In this document: positions 1 to 7,962 of the stretch, piece after piece
How the letters are laid out: the number at the start of each line of letters is the position of its first letter
How positions within the stretch are numbered: the first letter of the stretch is position 1
Assembly: GCA_021399405.1 (NCBI GenBank)
Contig: JAAFKL010000323.1
Span: 1 to 14,507, forward strand
DNA length: 14,507 nt
DNA from: Candidatus Heimdallarchaeota archaeon
GTDB taxonomy: Archaea; Asgardarchaeota; Heimdallarchaeia; Heimdallarchaeales; Kariarchaeaceae
Reading direction: 5' to 3'
Translations under genes and position numbers: made by a program
Notes under the pieces: model-generated
The model's input: only the letters and a program-made list of their open reading frames with translations
Told to the model about the DNA's origin: nothing
Databases searched by the model: none

Positions 1-45
1 CTCTTTTCAGAGTGCCTTGCCTATTATGTGGGATTTTGTATCTGT

Positions 46-72
46 GATACTGGGAAACGACTCCCTAGTATC
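46..72. repeat. Imperfect hairpin, left edge
   Basis: GATACT plus GGGA pairs with TCCC plus AGTATC around the loop AACGAC, giving ten pairs with a single bulged T at 66. No run of T follows on either strand, so an intrinsic terminator is not indicated. If the frame open from the left edge is a real gene tail, the hairpin lies inside its last codons. It may be chance. Confidence 0.35.
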
Positions 73-270
73 TAAGTCAAACTCGAGTAGAAAAACTAGG
101 TAAAATAATCTCATAGCTTTCGTCTAAATCTAAAATAAATTTTTAAATTTATGAAAATGATCTTTGTTAATTCCCTATTTCATCATTTTGAGTCCCTTTC
201 AAAATTTACATGATCGAAGTAATCCTTTTCAGTTGTGGCTATTACTCTAAAAAAGAGAATCAATTTACCC

Positions 271-280
271 TTTTTATATA
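271..280 (+). promoter_or_regulatory. TATA box of the first MFS transporter gene
   Basis: The string TTTTTATATA lies 19-28 bases upstream of the ATG at 299. Archaeal TATA boxes sit about 25 bases ahead of the transcript start, so the mRNA should begin at or within a few bases of this ATG (leaderless). No ribosome-binding site is visible in the gap. Confidence 0.6.
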
Positions 281-298
281 GAATACAAAGTTCAATGT

Positions 299-2086
299 AT
301 GATCAATCATCCAGCAATTTCAAAGAAACTGAAAATATCCAATTTTACATCACTTACAGTTGATCTATCAATACGTTTCCTTATTTTCAGTTTACTGTCT
401 ACAATACTCACAACTCTTACATCGACATTTCTCATTATCCATGTAATAGATCTTGTTGGTATCAGAGGTCTTGGTATTATTTTATCGATATCCTTTTTTG
501 TCACTGCTATCACTGATTATCCTACTGGCGTTCTAGCAGATTGGATTGGGCACAAACGAGTATTGAGTATTGCCTCCATATTCTTTGGTATAAGTAGCTT
601 GATTCTAGTTTTTTCCAATAACTTCTATCAACTTACTTTAGCATTTGTATTTCTTGCTCTGGCAAATGGACAATCTTCAGGTGCCTTACAATCATGGTTC
701 GACAACATGTACAAAGAAATTGGGAGTACATCTGATCCAAATAACCAACATTACAGAGAGTTTCTTGGAATTGTAAAGAAATATACAATGTTTACTGGAT
801 CAATTTTTTTTCTGATTGGTGGTTATCTGGCATATGCAATTCCAAATGGGCGTAGAATGGTTTTCCTTGGGCAAGCAATTGGAATGTTTGGTGCGGCAAT
901 ATTATTTTATTTTTTCCTTGAGAGTAGTAATGGGAAAAATCAAGAAATTATAAACGATAACAAATTTGATGAAAGTACAAATCAAAGAAAAGAATTTCAG
1001 AGATTACTTGTAGAAGGTTTACGTTTTACTATTTCTAGTAGACCTATTGTCTATTATATGATATCATCTATGTTGTTAATTGCCACATCAACTGTTTGGT
1101 ACAGCCTTATCCTCTTTCTCTTATACTTTGGATATACGGGATCAGATGCTGGGGCTGGTGTTTATCGTTGGATACTATGGATGACCGGTTCACTAATAAC
1201 GGTTAAAGCGGGGCAACTAGCAAAACGACTTTCTGAGAAAACTTGGTTACCACGATTAAACCTACTTCATAATTTATTTTACATTGGTGTTACAGCATTA
1301 ATTGTTTTGTACATCCCTATCTTCCCTTCAAAATTCAAAATTGTAGGTATCATTCTAATCTACTTTAATTTCGTTTTTGGATACTACTTTATGCAAGCAC
1401 ATGAATATCTGAAAGCAAAATTATTTCTCGAAGTCATCCCAAATGAACTGAGAAATTCAATTTATTCCCTTCTCCCAACTTTAGGATTATTGCTCGCAAC
1501 TCCTTTAATTTTCATTATGGCTGTTGTAATGGACCTGCATGGTGTTCCAATAACACTAGGCATTTTATTAATTATATCATTGGTTAGTGTTGGTTTCGAA
1601 TACATGTCTCTCCGGCACTATAATCCAAAAGAAAACGTCGAAATAATTTATGATACATATCAGTTTGGAGCTAAAGAACCGAAAAAAGTTATTGTCCCCT
1701 CTCAATGGCAATTGAGCTGGAAAATCAAAGATATTTATGAAGAAGTTTCAACAATGACTCATTTAGAATCTAGTAATAACATACTAAAATTTGAAAAGGA
1801 GAGAGATGATGACGAATTTTTACGTTGTAATATGATGTTATTTCTAAAAGATTACGCTGAAGCATTTGAACGGTCAGCACAAGATGGGGTAATAACTGAC
1901 AATGAAAAAATTAATTTAGTTCTCCTAAGAAATGATCTGATAAATAAAGTTGAAGAAATTACTTTAAGAGATAACATTCTCACTAATTCTGAGGAAATTG
2001 TCATTGATAGAATAAAACGTGCTGTCGTGGATCTGCAAGAGATAGAAAATCAATACCTGGTTTCTCCTGAGTTAATTCATTATTGA
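299..2086 (+). CDS. MFS transporter with long cytoplasmic C-terminal extension
   Basis: This is an inner-membrane secondary transporter of the major facilitator superfamily; the substrate cannot be read from sequence. About twelve hydrophobic segments are visible, six in residues 25-207 and six in 250-437. The loop after span 2 carries motif A (DYPTGVLADWIGHKRV, residues 73-88), the family signature. The central loop (208-248) is charged. Unusually, about 155 hydrophilic residues follow the last span (440-595), against a few tens in a typical MFS protein. This tail is probably cytosolic and helical, with a segment AQDGVITDNEKINLVLL (527-543) that resembles acidic DG-x-I-x-x-x-E helices. The ATG start is supported by a TATA box about 23 bases upstream. 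The gene is monocistronic as far as visible. The MFS call is firm and the tail is unassigned. Confidence 0.9.
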   Translation: MINHPAISKKLKISNFTSLTVDLSIRFLIFSLLSTILTTLTSTFLIIHVIDLVGIRGLGIILSISFFVTAITDYPTGVLADWIGHKRVLSIASIFFGISSLILVFSNNFYQLTLAFVFLALANGQSSGALQSWFDNMYKEIGSTSDPNNQHYREFLGIVKKYTMFTGSIFFLIGGYLAYAIPNGRRMVFLGQAIGMFGAAILFYFFLESSNGKNQEIINDNKFDESTNQRKEFQRLLVEGLRFTISSRPIVYYMISSMLLIATSTVWYSLILFLLYFGYTGSDAGAGVYRWILWMTGSLITVKAGQLAKRLSEKTWLPRLNLLHNLFYIGVTALIVLYIPIFPSKFKIVGIILIYFNFVFGYYFMQAHEYLKAKLFLEVIPNELRNSIYSLLPTLGLLLATPLIFIMAVVMDLHGVPITLGILLIISLVSVGFEYMSLRHYNPKENVEIIYDTYQFGAKEPKKVIVPSQWQLSWKIKDIYEEVSTMTHLESSNNILKFEKERDDDEFLRCNMMLFLKDYAEAFERSAQDGVITDNEKINLVLLRNDLINKVEEITLRDNILTNSEEIVIDRIKRAVVDLQEIENQYLVSPELIHY

Positions 2087-2216
2087 TACAATAAGGTCTA
2101 ATTCAAGCATATTCAAATAATGAATGTATTGGAAGAAATATTTCAATCGAACAAGTTCTGATTTTGATAGAGCAATATTATTGATTATTTCCTCAAAGTT
2201 GTTTTGAATTTCTCTG

Positions 2217-2228
2217 TTATTTATATAA
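2217..2228 (+). promoter_or_regulatory. TATA box of the zinc-ribbon membrane protein gene
   Basis: TTATTTATATAA is a near-consensus archaeal TATA box. Its core TTATATAA (2221-2228) is centred about 26 bases before the ATG at 2251, which predicts a leaderless transcript and supports that start codon. Confidence 0.65.
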
Positions 2229-2250
2229 CAATTGACTTAGAAAGAACCAA

Positions 2251-3069
2251 ATGAGGACTAAAGCCTTTCTCTTCATGATCAGTTTTGTGTTAATTATTGG
2301 AAATGGAAATTCGTCCTATGTTCTGGCAGACCAGAATGTGCACTTAAACTTGGCTAAATACCGTTTCACTGGTTATATTGCCGAAAATGGCGATAATCGT
2401 TGGGATTCAAATGAATATGATTTTTTCACCTTTAAAGTCTATGCAAATGAAAAGTTGGAAGTAGAATTGAGCCTTGCTCAAAACGAAATAGTATATCTGA
2501 TGTTCTTTACAGGGTATTCAGTTGAGGGCATTGAAGATGCAATGTCAGATTTACAATATTATGGATCTAGTGCCATGATATACGCTTCTGATATAACCAA
2601 TAATGGATTTGCACGGATTAGTTATACTGCTCCTCAGGAAACAATTGGTCGCATTGCTATTTTTTCCTATTCTACAATTTCATATTCATCTATTCAATAT
2701 ACAATGAGATCATCTATTCCTGAAGGTTCATCGAGAAATAATAGGGGATTAGACTACATAAATACAAATTCCCAAACCTCAATCGATGATGATGGAGCTG
2801 ACAGCTCTGTTATAATAATATTCATCGTAATATTAGCTGTATTTCTGATTATTAGATCAAGAAATAAAAAGAAGAACAAGAGGCATGGCTACTCTCAAGA
2901 TTCGGGGAGTATAATTTCATCGCAAGGCATATTTCAACCTCAATCTATGTATGGTGCGAATTTTTATCAGGATTCTCCTAAATCCATGGGATATGATCGA
3001 TTTTGCACGGGATGCGGAGATGGAATTCGATTAAGTCAGAAATATTGTACCAATTGTGGATCACAATAA
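2251..3069 (+). CDS. Secreted-ectodomain membrane protein with C-terminal zinc ribbon
   Basis: The protein starts with a signal peptide (residues 1-26, hydrophobic core FLFMISFVLIIG, likely cut after VLA). An ectodomain follows (about 27-183), rich in alternating hydrophobic and polar residues as in beta sandwiches. The stretch YDFFTFKVYANEKLEVEL (56-73) recalls pre-peptidase C-terminal (PPC)-type domains, which is a tentative resemblance. One transmembrane span (186-201) is followed by a basic stop-transfer run (RSRNKKKNKRH), a low-complexity linker rich in Ser and Gln, and a zinc ribbon at 252-269 (CTGC, ten residues, CTNC). The topology therefore puts the beta domain outside and the zinc site inside the cell. 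The function is unknown; sensing or tethering would fit. The family name is not known to me. The next gene converges on it after 86 bases. Confidence 0.8.
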   Translation: MRTKAFLFMISFVLIIGNGNSSYVLADQNVHLNLAKYRFTGYIAENGDNRWDSNEYDFFTFKVYANEKLEVELSLAQNEIVYLMFFTGYSVEGIEDAMSDLQYYGSSAMIYASDITNNGFARISYTAPQETIGRIAIFSYSTISYSSIQYTMRSSIPEGSSRNNRGLDYINTNSQTSIDDDGADSSVIIIFIVILAVFLIIRSRNKKKNKRHGYSQDSGSIISSQGIFQPQSMYGANFYQDSPKSMGYDRFCTGCGDGIRLSQKYCTNCGSQ

Positions 3070-3155
3070 TTAATGTACATTTAAACTATGTAGATCATTG
3101 ATATTCTAGCTTTCAAGTTTTTGTTACAATTTCTTTCCGCTAGAAATATCAAAAT

Positions 3156-3461
3156 TTATTGTACCCACAAATATTCTTTCAAATTAACTCGATAACTATC
3201 AGAGACGTGTATACCCTCATCAAGAAGCCTTGCTTTTTGCTCATCAGCTCCCATTTCAATCGGCAGTGAGATTTTTCCTTGTGAGTTAATTACTCTATGC
3301 CATGGTAATCCATACTTCCGGCTCATACTATGTAAAATTCTTGACACTTGGCGAGATCCTTTAGGATTTCCAGCTAATCTTGCAATTGCACCGTAGGTCA
3401 TAACTTTCCCCTTGGGGATCGATCCAATGATCTCAACTACTTCAGCAGTGAACTCATTCAT
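3156..3461 (-). CDS. atl: Alkyltransferase-like protein (ATL, MGMT-fold without the cysteine)
   Basis: This small protein (101 residues) has the DNA-binding fold of O6-methylguanine-DNA methyltransferase. From the ATG it reads FTAEVVEIIGSIPKGKVMTYG, with the base-flipping Tyr at 23 and the arginine finger in GSRQVSRIL (Arg37). The active-site PCHRV of true methyltransferases is replaced by PWHRVI, Trp at 54. It therefore cannot accept an alkyl group. Known ATL proteins instead bind O6-alkylguanine tightly and hand the lesion to nucleotide excision repair. The C-terminal LKEYLW is also typical of the family. A GTG at 3482 would add seven residues. Both starts have an AT-rich box at about the right distance; I prefer the ATG because family alignments begin there. 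It appears to be monocistronic, between a ferritin gene and a convergent gene. Confidence 0.9.
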   Translation of the reverse strand: MNEFTAEVVEIIGSIPKGKVMTYGAIARLAGNPKGSRQVSRILHSMSRKYGLPWHRVINSQGKISLPIEMGADEQKARLLDEGIHVSDSYRVNLKEYLWVQ

Positions 3462-3600
3462 TAAGAAAAAATATCCTCGCACATTTCTAAAGATTGTATT
3501 TGCTATTTATTATTTTGACAAAAATTTTTCTATCTTTTTTCGATTCCTGTTTTTAAATAGTGAATTTAAGTAATGGAATCGCTATTTAATGGCATCTTCT

Positions 3601-4110
3601 TTATTCAGTGTCCGTGTTTTCTTTTTGACCTGCATACTTCATTCTATGATCCCATAATAAATCGTCACCCTTGAAATGGTCATATCTCTCTGTCAATTCG
3701 CTCGAAAAGGCTTCTTCTTCAACCTGTTCTTCAAGAAATCTTTGCAGTATTGGATAAGCTATGAAATCTTTGTTTCTTTGAGCGATTTCGAATAAACTAG
3801 AGATCTTATCTGTAACCATTTTTTCATGTCCGTAGACTGTATCAAGAGCTGCCTTGATGTTGTCCCATTTTGAGGGGGGTTGACTCAATGCCTTGAATTC
3901 AACATTACCTCCGATATCTAACAAAAATGATGTAAATTCTTCTGCATGATCAAATTCTTCTTGCGATTGGGTCTTGAAAAATGCTGAAGCGTTGTGCCAA
4001 TTCAAAGATTCAAACCAGGTTGCCATCGAATGATAGATGTAGAAAGATTCGAGCTCAATCTTTATTTGTTCATTCAGACCATCGATTAATTCAGATGAAA
4101 GTCGTGACAT
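3601..4110 (-). CDS. ftn: Ferritin (iron-storage, ferroxidase type)
   Basis: The 169-residue protein matches bacterial and archaeal non-haem ferritin (FtnA) throughout. It would oxidise Fe(II) and store the mineral in a 24-subunit cytosolic shell, limiting iron-driven oxidative damage. The ferroxidase residues can be read by alignment with E. coli FtnA: Glu19 in IKIELES, Tyr26, Glu52 and His55 in QEEFDHAEE, Glu96 in YGHEKMV, and Gln129 and Glu132 in EEQVEEEA. All are present, so the enzyme should be active. There is no haem-ligand Met typical of bacterioferritin in the first helix pair that I can identify. The ATG is supported by a TATA-like box 20-30 bases upstream and no ribosome-binding site. 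The length is normal for the family. Confidence 0.95.
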   Translation of the reverse strand: MSRLSSELIDGLNEQIKIELESFYIYHSMATWFESLNWHNASAFFKTQSQEEFDHAEEFTSFLLDIGGNVEFKALSQPPSKWDNIKAALDTVYGHEKMVTDKISSLFEIAQRNKDFIAYPILQRFLEEQVEEEAFSSELTERYDHFKGDDLLWDHRMKYAGQKENTDTE

Positions 4111-4129
4111 GATAATAATATTGGTATAT

Positions 4130-4140
4130 TTAATATAATA
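4130..4140 (-). promoter_or_regulatory. TATA box of the ferritin gene
   Basis: On the minus strand this reads TATTATATTAA, centred about 25 bases upstream of the ferritin ATG (4110-4108), consistent with a leaderless or near-leaderless transcript. I see no clear iron-regulator palindrome over it. Confidence 0.55.
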
Positions 4141-4212
4141 AATTATGATTGAGACAATACAACATTCAGTAAAAATTTGTAAATACTTGGTTTCAATCCA
4201 ACACCAATAATT

Positions 4213-5628
4213 TCATGATATTTGTCTAGTATCAAAATCGAATGTTGATACAATAGAAGTAGGTAAGAATAAAATTGCTTGAAGAAATTCTTCAAAAGTA
4301 TAAATATCCCGAATATTGACATCAAATCCCCATTCATCCATTTTTTCTGTAAATATCTCTTTGTTATATGTATTAAAGCTGATAGAATATTGATTTATCC
4401 CCTGATGCGATAATTTATCCAATATATCTGCAACATACATAGGGAATTGACTCATTAGAGGTACCAAAAAATCAACACGTGTAGAGATGATTGTATGTGG
4501 GAAACAATCTCTAATATGTTTCAGTCCCTCTTCATAGAACACTTCAAAAATAATATCGAACCAAAGCTTATCTGAGGCGATTTGCACTGCTAGCAAAATT
4601 TCGATCACCTCATCTAATAACCCTTCATCCTCTTTTAAGACGATTTTAATTCCCTTATCAATTGGCTTCAATCGATTTAACATATCCTTCAATCTGAATA
4701 GGTTTTGATCTTGAAAAGCCGGAGTATCAAAAGCTGCATGTCTTAATACCAAATCGCGTGTTAATGGATGTCTCCTTACATCCAATTCTGCCCAAAATAC
4801 ATTAGAATTAATATATGCATCTAGAATAAGATCATTATTTACACCATTCCAAACAAAGGAAATATGCTTAGGAAGTAATTTTGGCTCAACAATATCTGAA
4901 AACTGATATTCTCGTCCAATTACACTTCGTTCAGGTATTAGCTCCCTCGACGATCCAAACATGGTATCAGCATGAAGTAACAAAATATTTGGGTCTCCAA
5001 TAACATCTTCAATAACTTTCAAATTAGCTGGTTCATTGTCTACAAAGGCAATAACCTTGTAACCATTTTCTTGAAAATATTGTATCCCCTTGGCCTTGTA
5101 ACTAGTGATATCTTTTTCCAATTTATTTTGCAGTGGATTCATATATAATAAATCTGGGCTGAAATGGACTCTATACTCTTTGCCCAATACATTTAAGGAA
5201 TTCAAAGTAACATCGCGAAGACTTGATGATCTCCCTGTATTCAATCCAACTGTAGTGTTATCCTGGATTTGAAACCAGCGAATAATTTCTAAAACACCTC
5301 TAAAAGGGCGGTGACTCAAGAATATTGTATCCTCTTGCCACATTTCAGATCTTACAAATTTAACAATTTTTTCTCTCTCTGAAGGATCATTTACAATTCT
5401 AGGTAACCAATCTTGAATATGCCATTCTTCAAAAACAATATCTTCTAGAGTTAAATCCATAAAATGTGAAGTATCATGATTGCTATCATATTTTTGTAAC
5501 ACATATAGCAGAGGTATTCGAATATCGACTATTGTATCGTCAATGTCGAATACAATCATAATTTGAGATTGGGGATATGTCTCACTCATATTGTGATAAT
5601 GCTCACTTAATGATTTCATCCAAGACAT
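4213..5628 (-). CDS. HAD-family hydrolase fused to a menorin/FAM151-like domain
   Basis: The N-terminal half is a haloacid dehalogenase-type phosphohydrolase. Residues below count from an upstream TTG at 5676; subtract 16 for the chosen ATG. Motif I is VFDIDDTIVD (nucleophile Asp44, acid Asp46), motif II LNTGRS (Thr147), a motif III lysine lies around 194-196, and motif IV is FVDNEPAN (Asp213). A helical cap fills 55-140. The C-terminal half (about 270-480) has WNGVNNDLILDAY, then AELDVRRH (Glu297, Asp299), LVLRHAAFD (His313) and KGIKIVLK (Lys348). This order resembles the GDPD-like barrel of menorin/FAM151 proteins (W-x-x-x-N, E-x-D, H, K-x-x-x-K). That second assignment is from memory of the motif and is moderate. 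Internal ATGs at 5628, 5619 and 5589 all precede motif I. A TATA-like stretch near 5654-5661 favours 5628. The substrate is unknown. Confidence 0.8.
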   Translation of the reverse strand: MSWMKSLSEHYHNMSETYPQSQIMIVFDIDDTIVDIRIPLLYVLQKYDSNHDTSHFMDLTLEDIVFEEWHIQDWLPRIVNDPSEREKIVKFVRSEMWQEDTIFLSHRPFRGVLEIIRWFQIQDNTTVGLNTGRSSSLRDVTLNSLNVLGKEYRVHFSPDLLYMNPLQNKLEKDITSYKAKGIQYFQENGYKVIAFVDNEPANLKVIEDVIGDPNILLLHADTMFGSSRELIPERSVIGREYQFSDIVEPKLLPKHISFVWNGVNNDLILDAYINSNVFWAELDVRRHPLTRDLVLRHAAFDTPAFQDQNLFRLKDMLNRLKPIDKGIKIVLKEDEGLLDEVIEILLAVQIASDKLWFDIIFEVFYEEGLKHIRDCFPHTIISTRVDFLVPLMSQFPMYVADILDKLSHQGINQYSISFNTYNKEIFTEKMDEWGFDVNIRDIYTFEEFLQAILFLPTSIVSTFDFDTRQIS

Positions 5629-5769
5629 TGATAATCTAAATATTGAGAAAGAATAGATAATAGTTATGTTTAGCAAAAGTTGAAATTCTTAACTGTAATA
5701 CCCATAATTCACTAGGTTCATCTCGATTTGAATTGTGTCAACAATTTCATATGATAATTTTGGATATAA

Positions 5770-6792
5770 TTAGAGTTCAATAGATTGGTCTTGAAATATC
5801 GTAAATTCATGACTATTCATAGTAAATTGACGTTGGATGATTAATTGAGACATTTTAGGGTTAGAGATATAAATTTGGATTTTGAAAAATATATCACCAA
5901 AAAGATTATTCATAAAATTATAGGCTTTTTCGACTAAATCTGAACAAGATTGCTCTTCTCGCCAATACGGGGCAGTTCCTCTAATCACGCTAAACGAATT
6001 ATCTTGATCCATCTTCCACTTAGATAGTTCTGTGAGATATAGGAACTCATCAAGAAATTCATCAGTTTCGATATATCCATTAATAATTAGAGGTAATTTT
6101 ACGTAATCATCACTTCTTGAAGATCCCTGAGCAAATGTTACTTTCTTATCATCCTTGAAAATTGATATGTGTTTATTGTCAGTTTCAACCGTTACAAAAT
6201 TATATTCTTCACCTAAGTTCAATTGCTGTATTAGGGCATCTAATGCTTCATCAAGTATGATAAGTTCATTAGCAAAGGACTTTTTAATTTCATTATCTGC
6301 TTTTCTCAACACAGATTTTCTTTTTTTGATGTCATAAATTATTAATAAATCAGAATCATGAGATTTAAACAATTTGTTTGCTAGTTCAATTTGAGCCTTT
6401 TGAGAGGTCGAAAGCTTTAATAATTTTTCAATTCTATTTTTGATTTTATTTCCTTCTGTAGATCCCGTATGATCTATATTCATTTGGAACATGATTTTAG
6501 ATTTACAAATTATTTTCTCAATTCTGTTTAACATCCTTTCTGCATATGCCTCATCGGCTTTGGTAGAGAAAATCGCTACAAGATTTTTATTTGTACTCAT
6601 TATGTTTTTAAATATTACAATTTCTGATTCTGAGGAATAAGAATTAATTTCACTTGATCGAGAATGAGTGAATGATTGTAATGCACTAAAGAAACCAGAG
6701 CTTAACACTGGATCAACATTGTTTGAAGTACTATTTGGTGCGAAATGAAATATGTTAACTCCATCTTCGATTACAAATATCTCCTTCAACAC
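5770..6792 (-). CDS. Longin-like domain protein, copy B of a tandem pair
   Basis: This 340-residue soluble protein begins MLKEIFVIEDGVNIFHF, followed by DPVLSSGFFSALQSF and NLVAIFS (residues 71-77). That order (strand, turn with DG, strand, helix, strand) is the profilin-like longin fold as seen in archaeal, especially Asgard, small-GTPase-associated proteins. The assignment is by pattern, not by search. The rest (about 115-340) is mixed alpha/beta with no motif I know. Conserved stretches are KKSFANE, LNLGEEYNFV, KWKMDQDNS and FFKIQIYISNPK. There are no membrane spans or signal peptide. It is a close paralogue of the gene just upstream: about three quarters of the first 107 residues are identical by my count. 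The GTG start is followed at once by TTG, exactly as in the other copy, and the same promoter block lies 25 bases upstream in both. Confidence 0.8.
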   Translation of the reverse strand: MLKEIFVIEDGVNIFHFAPNSTSNNVDPVLSSGFFSALQSFTHSRSSEINSYSSESEIVIFKNIMSTNKNLVAIFSTKADEAYAERMLNRIEKIICKSKIMFQMNIDHTGSTEGNKIKNRIEKLLKLSTSQKAQIELANKLFKSHDSDLLIIYDIKKRKSVLRKADNEIKKSFANELIILDEALDALIQQLNLGEEYNFVTVETDNKHISIFKDDKKVTFAQGSSRSDDYVKLPLIINGYIETDEFLDEFLYLTELSKWKMDQDNSFSVIRGTAPYWREEQSCSDLVEKAYNFMNNLFGDIFFKIQIYISNPKMSQLIIQRQFTMNSHEFTIFQDQSIEL

Positions 6793-6817
6793 TGCTAAAT
6801 GGAATAATATGAAATTT

Positions 6818-6851
6818 ACTTAATTAGTTTTTCATTAAGATCGATTGAATT
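6818..6851 (-). repeat. 34-bp promoter block, copy B
   Basis: This block differs from the one at 7963-7996 at only two of 34 positions, and both begin 25 bases before the GTG of their longin-like gene. The gene-proximal part reads CTAATTAAG on the minus strand and is the likely TATA box. The distal part contains AATCGATCTTAAT, an imperfect dyad around ATCGAT. The sequence between block and start codon is not conserved, so the block is likely kept by function (TATA/BRE plus a regulator site). Confidence 0.75.
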
Positions 6852-6911
6852 TTATTGATCTACTAAATACAGATTATAGGCTGATTTGGTAATATTTGAA
6901 ACCTTTATCGA

Positions 6912-7937
6912 TTATTCCAAAACCATCTGTTCTTGATAAATGGTGAATTCATTACTTTTAGCTGTATATTGTCTGATTATCATTGTTTGAGATAGTTTAG
7001 GATTTGAGACATATATCTGGATTTTGAAAAATAAATCATCGAATAAGTTCATTAAAAATGTTGAAAATTGATTCACAAGTTTCGCGCAAATCTGTTCATC
7101 ACGCCAAATTTGGGGATCTCCCTTAATTACATTGATTGAGTTGTCCTGTTCCATCCTCCACTTTGTAGTTTCCGATAAATACATGAATTCCTCAAGAAAA
7201 TCATCTGTATCGATATAACCGTGTATATTGAGTGGCAATTTGATATGATCCTCACCTCTTGCAGATCCCTTACTGAATGTGACTTTACTATCAGATTTAT
7301 AAAATGATATATGACAATTATCAGTCTCTAAGATTACGAAATTATAATCTTCGCCTAGATTAAGTTGCTTAACAAAATTCCCTATTGCTTTGTCAAGCTC
7401 TACAATTTCATTTGCAAATGATTTTTTAATTTCGGTTTCTGATCTGCGAAAAATTGATTTTTTTCTTTGTACATCATAAATACTGAGAAATTCAACCTTG
7501 TGTAACTTAAATAAATTATCTGCTACTTCATTTTGAGTTTTTTGAGTAGTTGAAAGGTGCAATAATTTATCAATTCTTTTCTTGATTTTAACTCCTTCAC
7601 GCGTATTACTTACATCGACATTCATTTCAAACATGATTTTAGATTTCGAGAAAACCTTATCTATTCTATATAACATGGTTTCTGCATATGATTCATCTGT
7701 TTTACTTGAAAATATTGCAACAAGGTTCTTGTTCGTATCTTGAATTTTCTTAAAAAACACTATTTCAGTTTCTGAAGTATAAGAGTTAATTTGACTCGAT
7801 CTAGAGTGGCTGGTGAATGATTGTAGTGCGCTCAAGAATCCTGAAGTTAGAACAGGATCCACATTATTGGTAGAGTCATTTGTAGCATAGTGAAATATAT
7901 TGATTCCATCTTCAATTACAAATATTTCCTTCAACAC
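6912..7937 (-). CDS. Longin-like domain protein, copy A of a tandem pair
   Basis: This is the 341-residue paralogue of the downstream gene, aligned over its whole length with a single one-residue difference near position 43 (FTSHSRSS against FTHSRSS). It has the same N-terminal longin-like pattern: MLKEIFVIEDGINIFHY, DPVLTSGFLSALQSF, NLVAIFSSK. The same C-terminal landmarks follow: KKSFANE, LNLGEDYNFVILETDN, KWRMEQDNS and FFKIQIYVSNPK. The middle (110-165) is the most divergent part. The protein is expected to be cytosolic, perhaps acting with small GTPases or membranes if the longin call is right, but no partner gene is in the window. It starts GTG then TTG. It is 119 bases upstream of copy B, with its own promoter, so the two genes may be co-regulated rather than strictly co-transcribed. 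Confidence 0.8.
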   Translation of the reverse strand: MLKEIFVIEDGINIFHYATNDSTNNVDPVLTSGFLSALQSFTSHSRSSQINSYTSETEIVFFKKIQDTNKNLVAIFSSKTDESYAETMLYRIDKVFSKSKIMFEMNVDVSNTREGVKIKKRIDKLLHLSTTQKTQNEVADNLFKLHKVEFLSIYDVQRKKSIFRRSETEIKKSFANEIVELDKAIGNFVKQLNLGEDYNFVILETDNCHISFYKSDSKVTFSKGSARGEDHIKLPLNIHGYIDTDDFLEEFMYLSETTKWRMEQDNSINVIKGDPQIWRDEQICAKLVNQFSTFLMNLFDDLFFKIQIYVSNPKLSQTMIIRQYTAKSNEFTIYQEQMVLE

Positions 7938-7962
7938 AGCTAATTAGATTTTGTGGAAAACA

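Larger units (their letters stand above)
1..298. other. Left-edge non-coding stretch
   Basis: I see no convincing gene here. A plus-strand frame stays open from base 2 to a TAA at 101-103 (about 33 codons) and could be the tail of a gene entering from the left, but its composition gives no family signal. A 35-codon minus-strand reading (114 down to 7) is equally unsupported. The rest, especially 120-298, is very AT-rich and stop-rich, and ends in the promoter of the following transporter gene. A short hairpin at 46-72 is listed separately. Confidence 0.5.

Noticed and set aside
307..513. 68-codon minus-strand reading frame
   Set aside because: It lies wholly inside the well-supported MFS gene on the other strand and has no family signal.
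3156..3461. Active O6-methylguanine-DNA methyltransferase
   Set aside because: The acceptor cysteine of PCHRV is Trp here (PWHRVI), so it is an alkyltransferase-like binding protein rather than a repair methyltransferase.
4143..4337. 64-codon minus-strand reading frame between the ferritin and HAD genes
   Set aside because: It overlaps the end of the HAD-fusion gene in another frame, has no promoter or motif, and its hydrophobic look comes from AT-rich codons.
6155..6337. 60-codon plus-strand reading frame
   Set aside because: It is the complement of the longin-like gene, with Ser/Leu-rich composition typical of antisense shadows.
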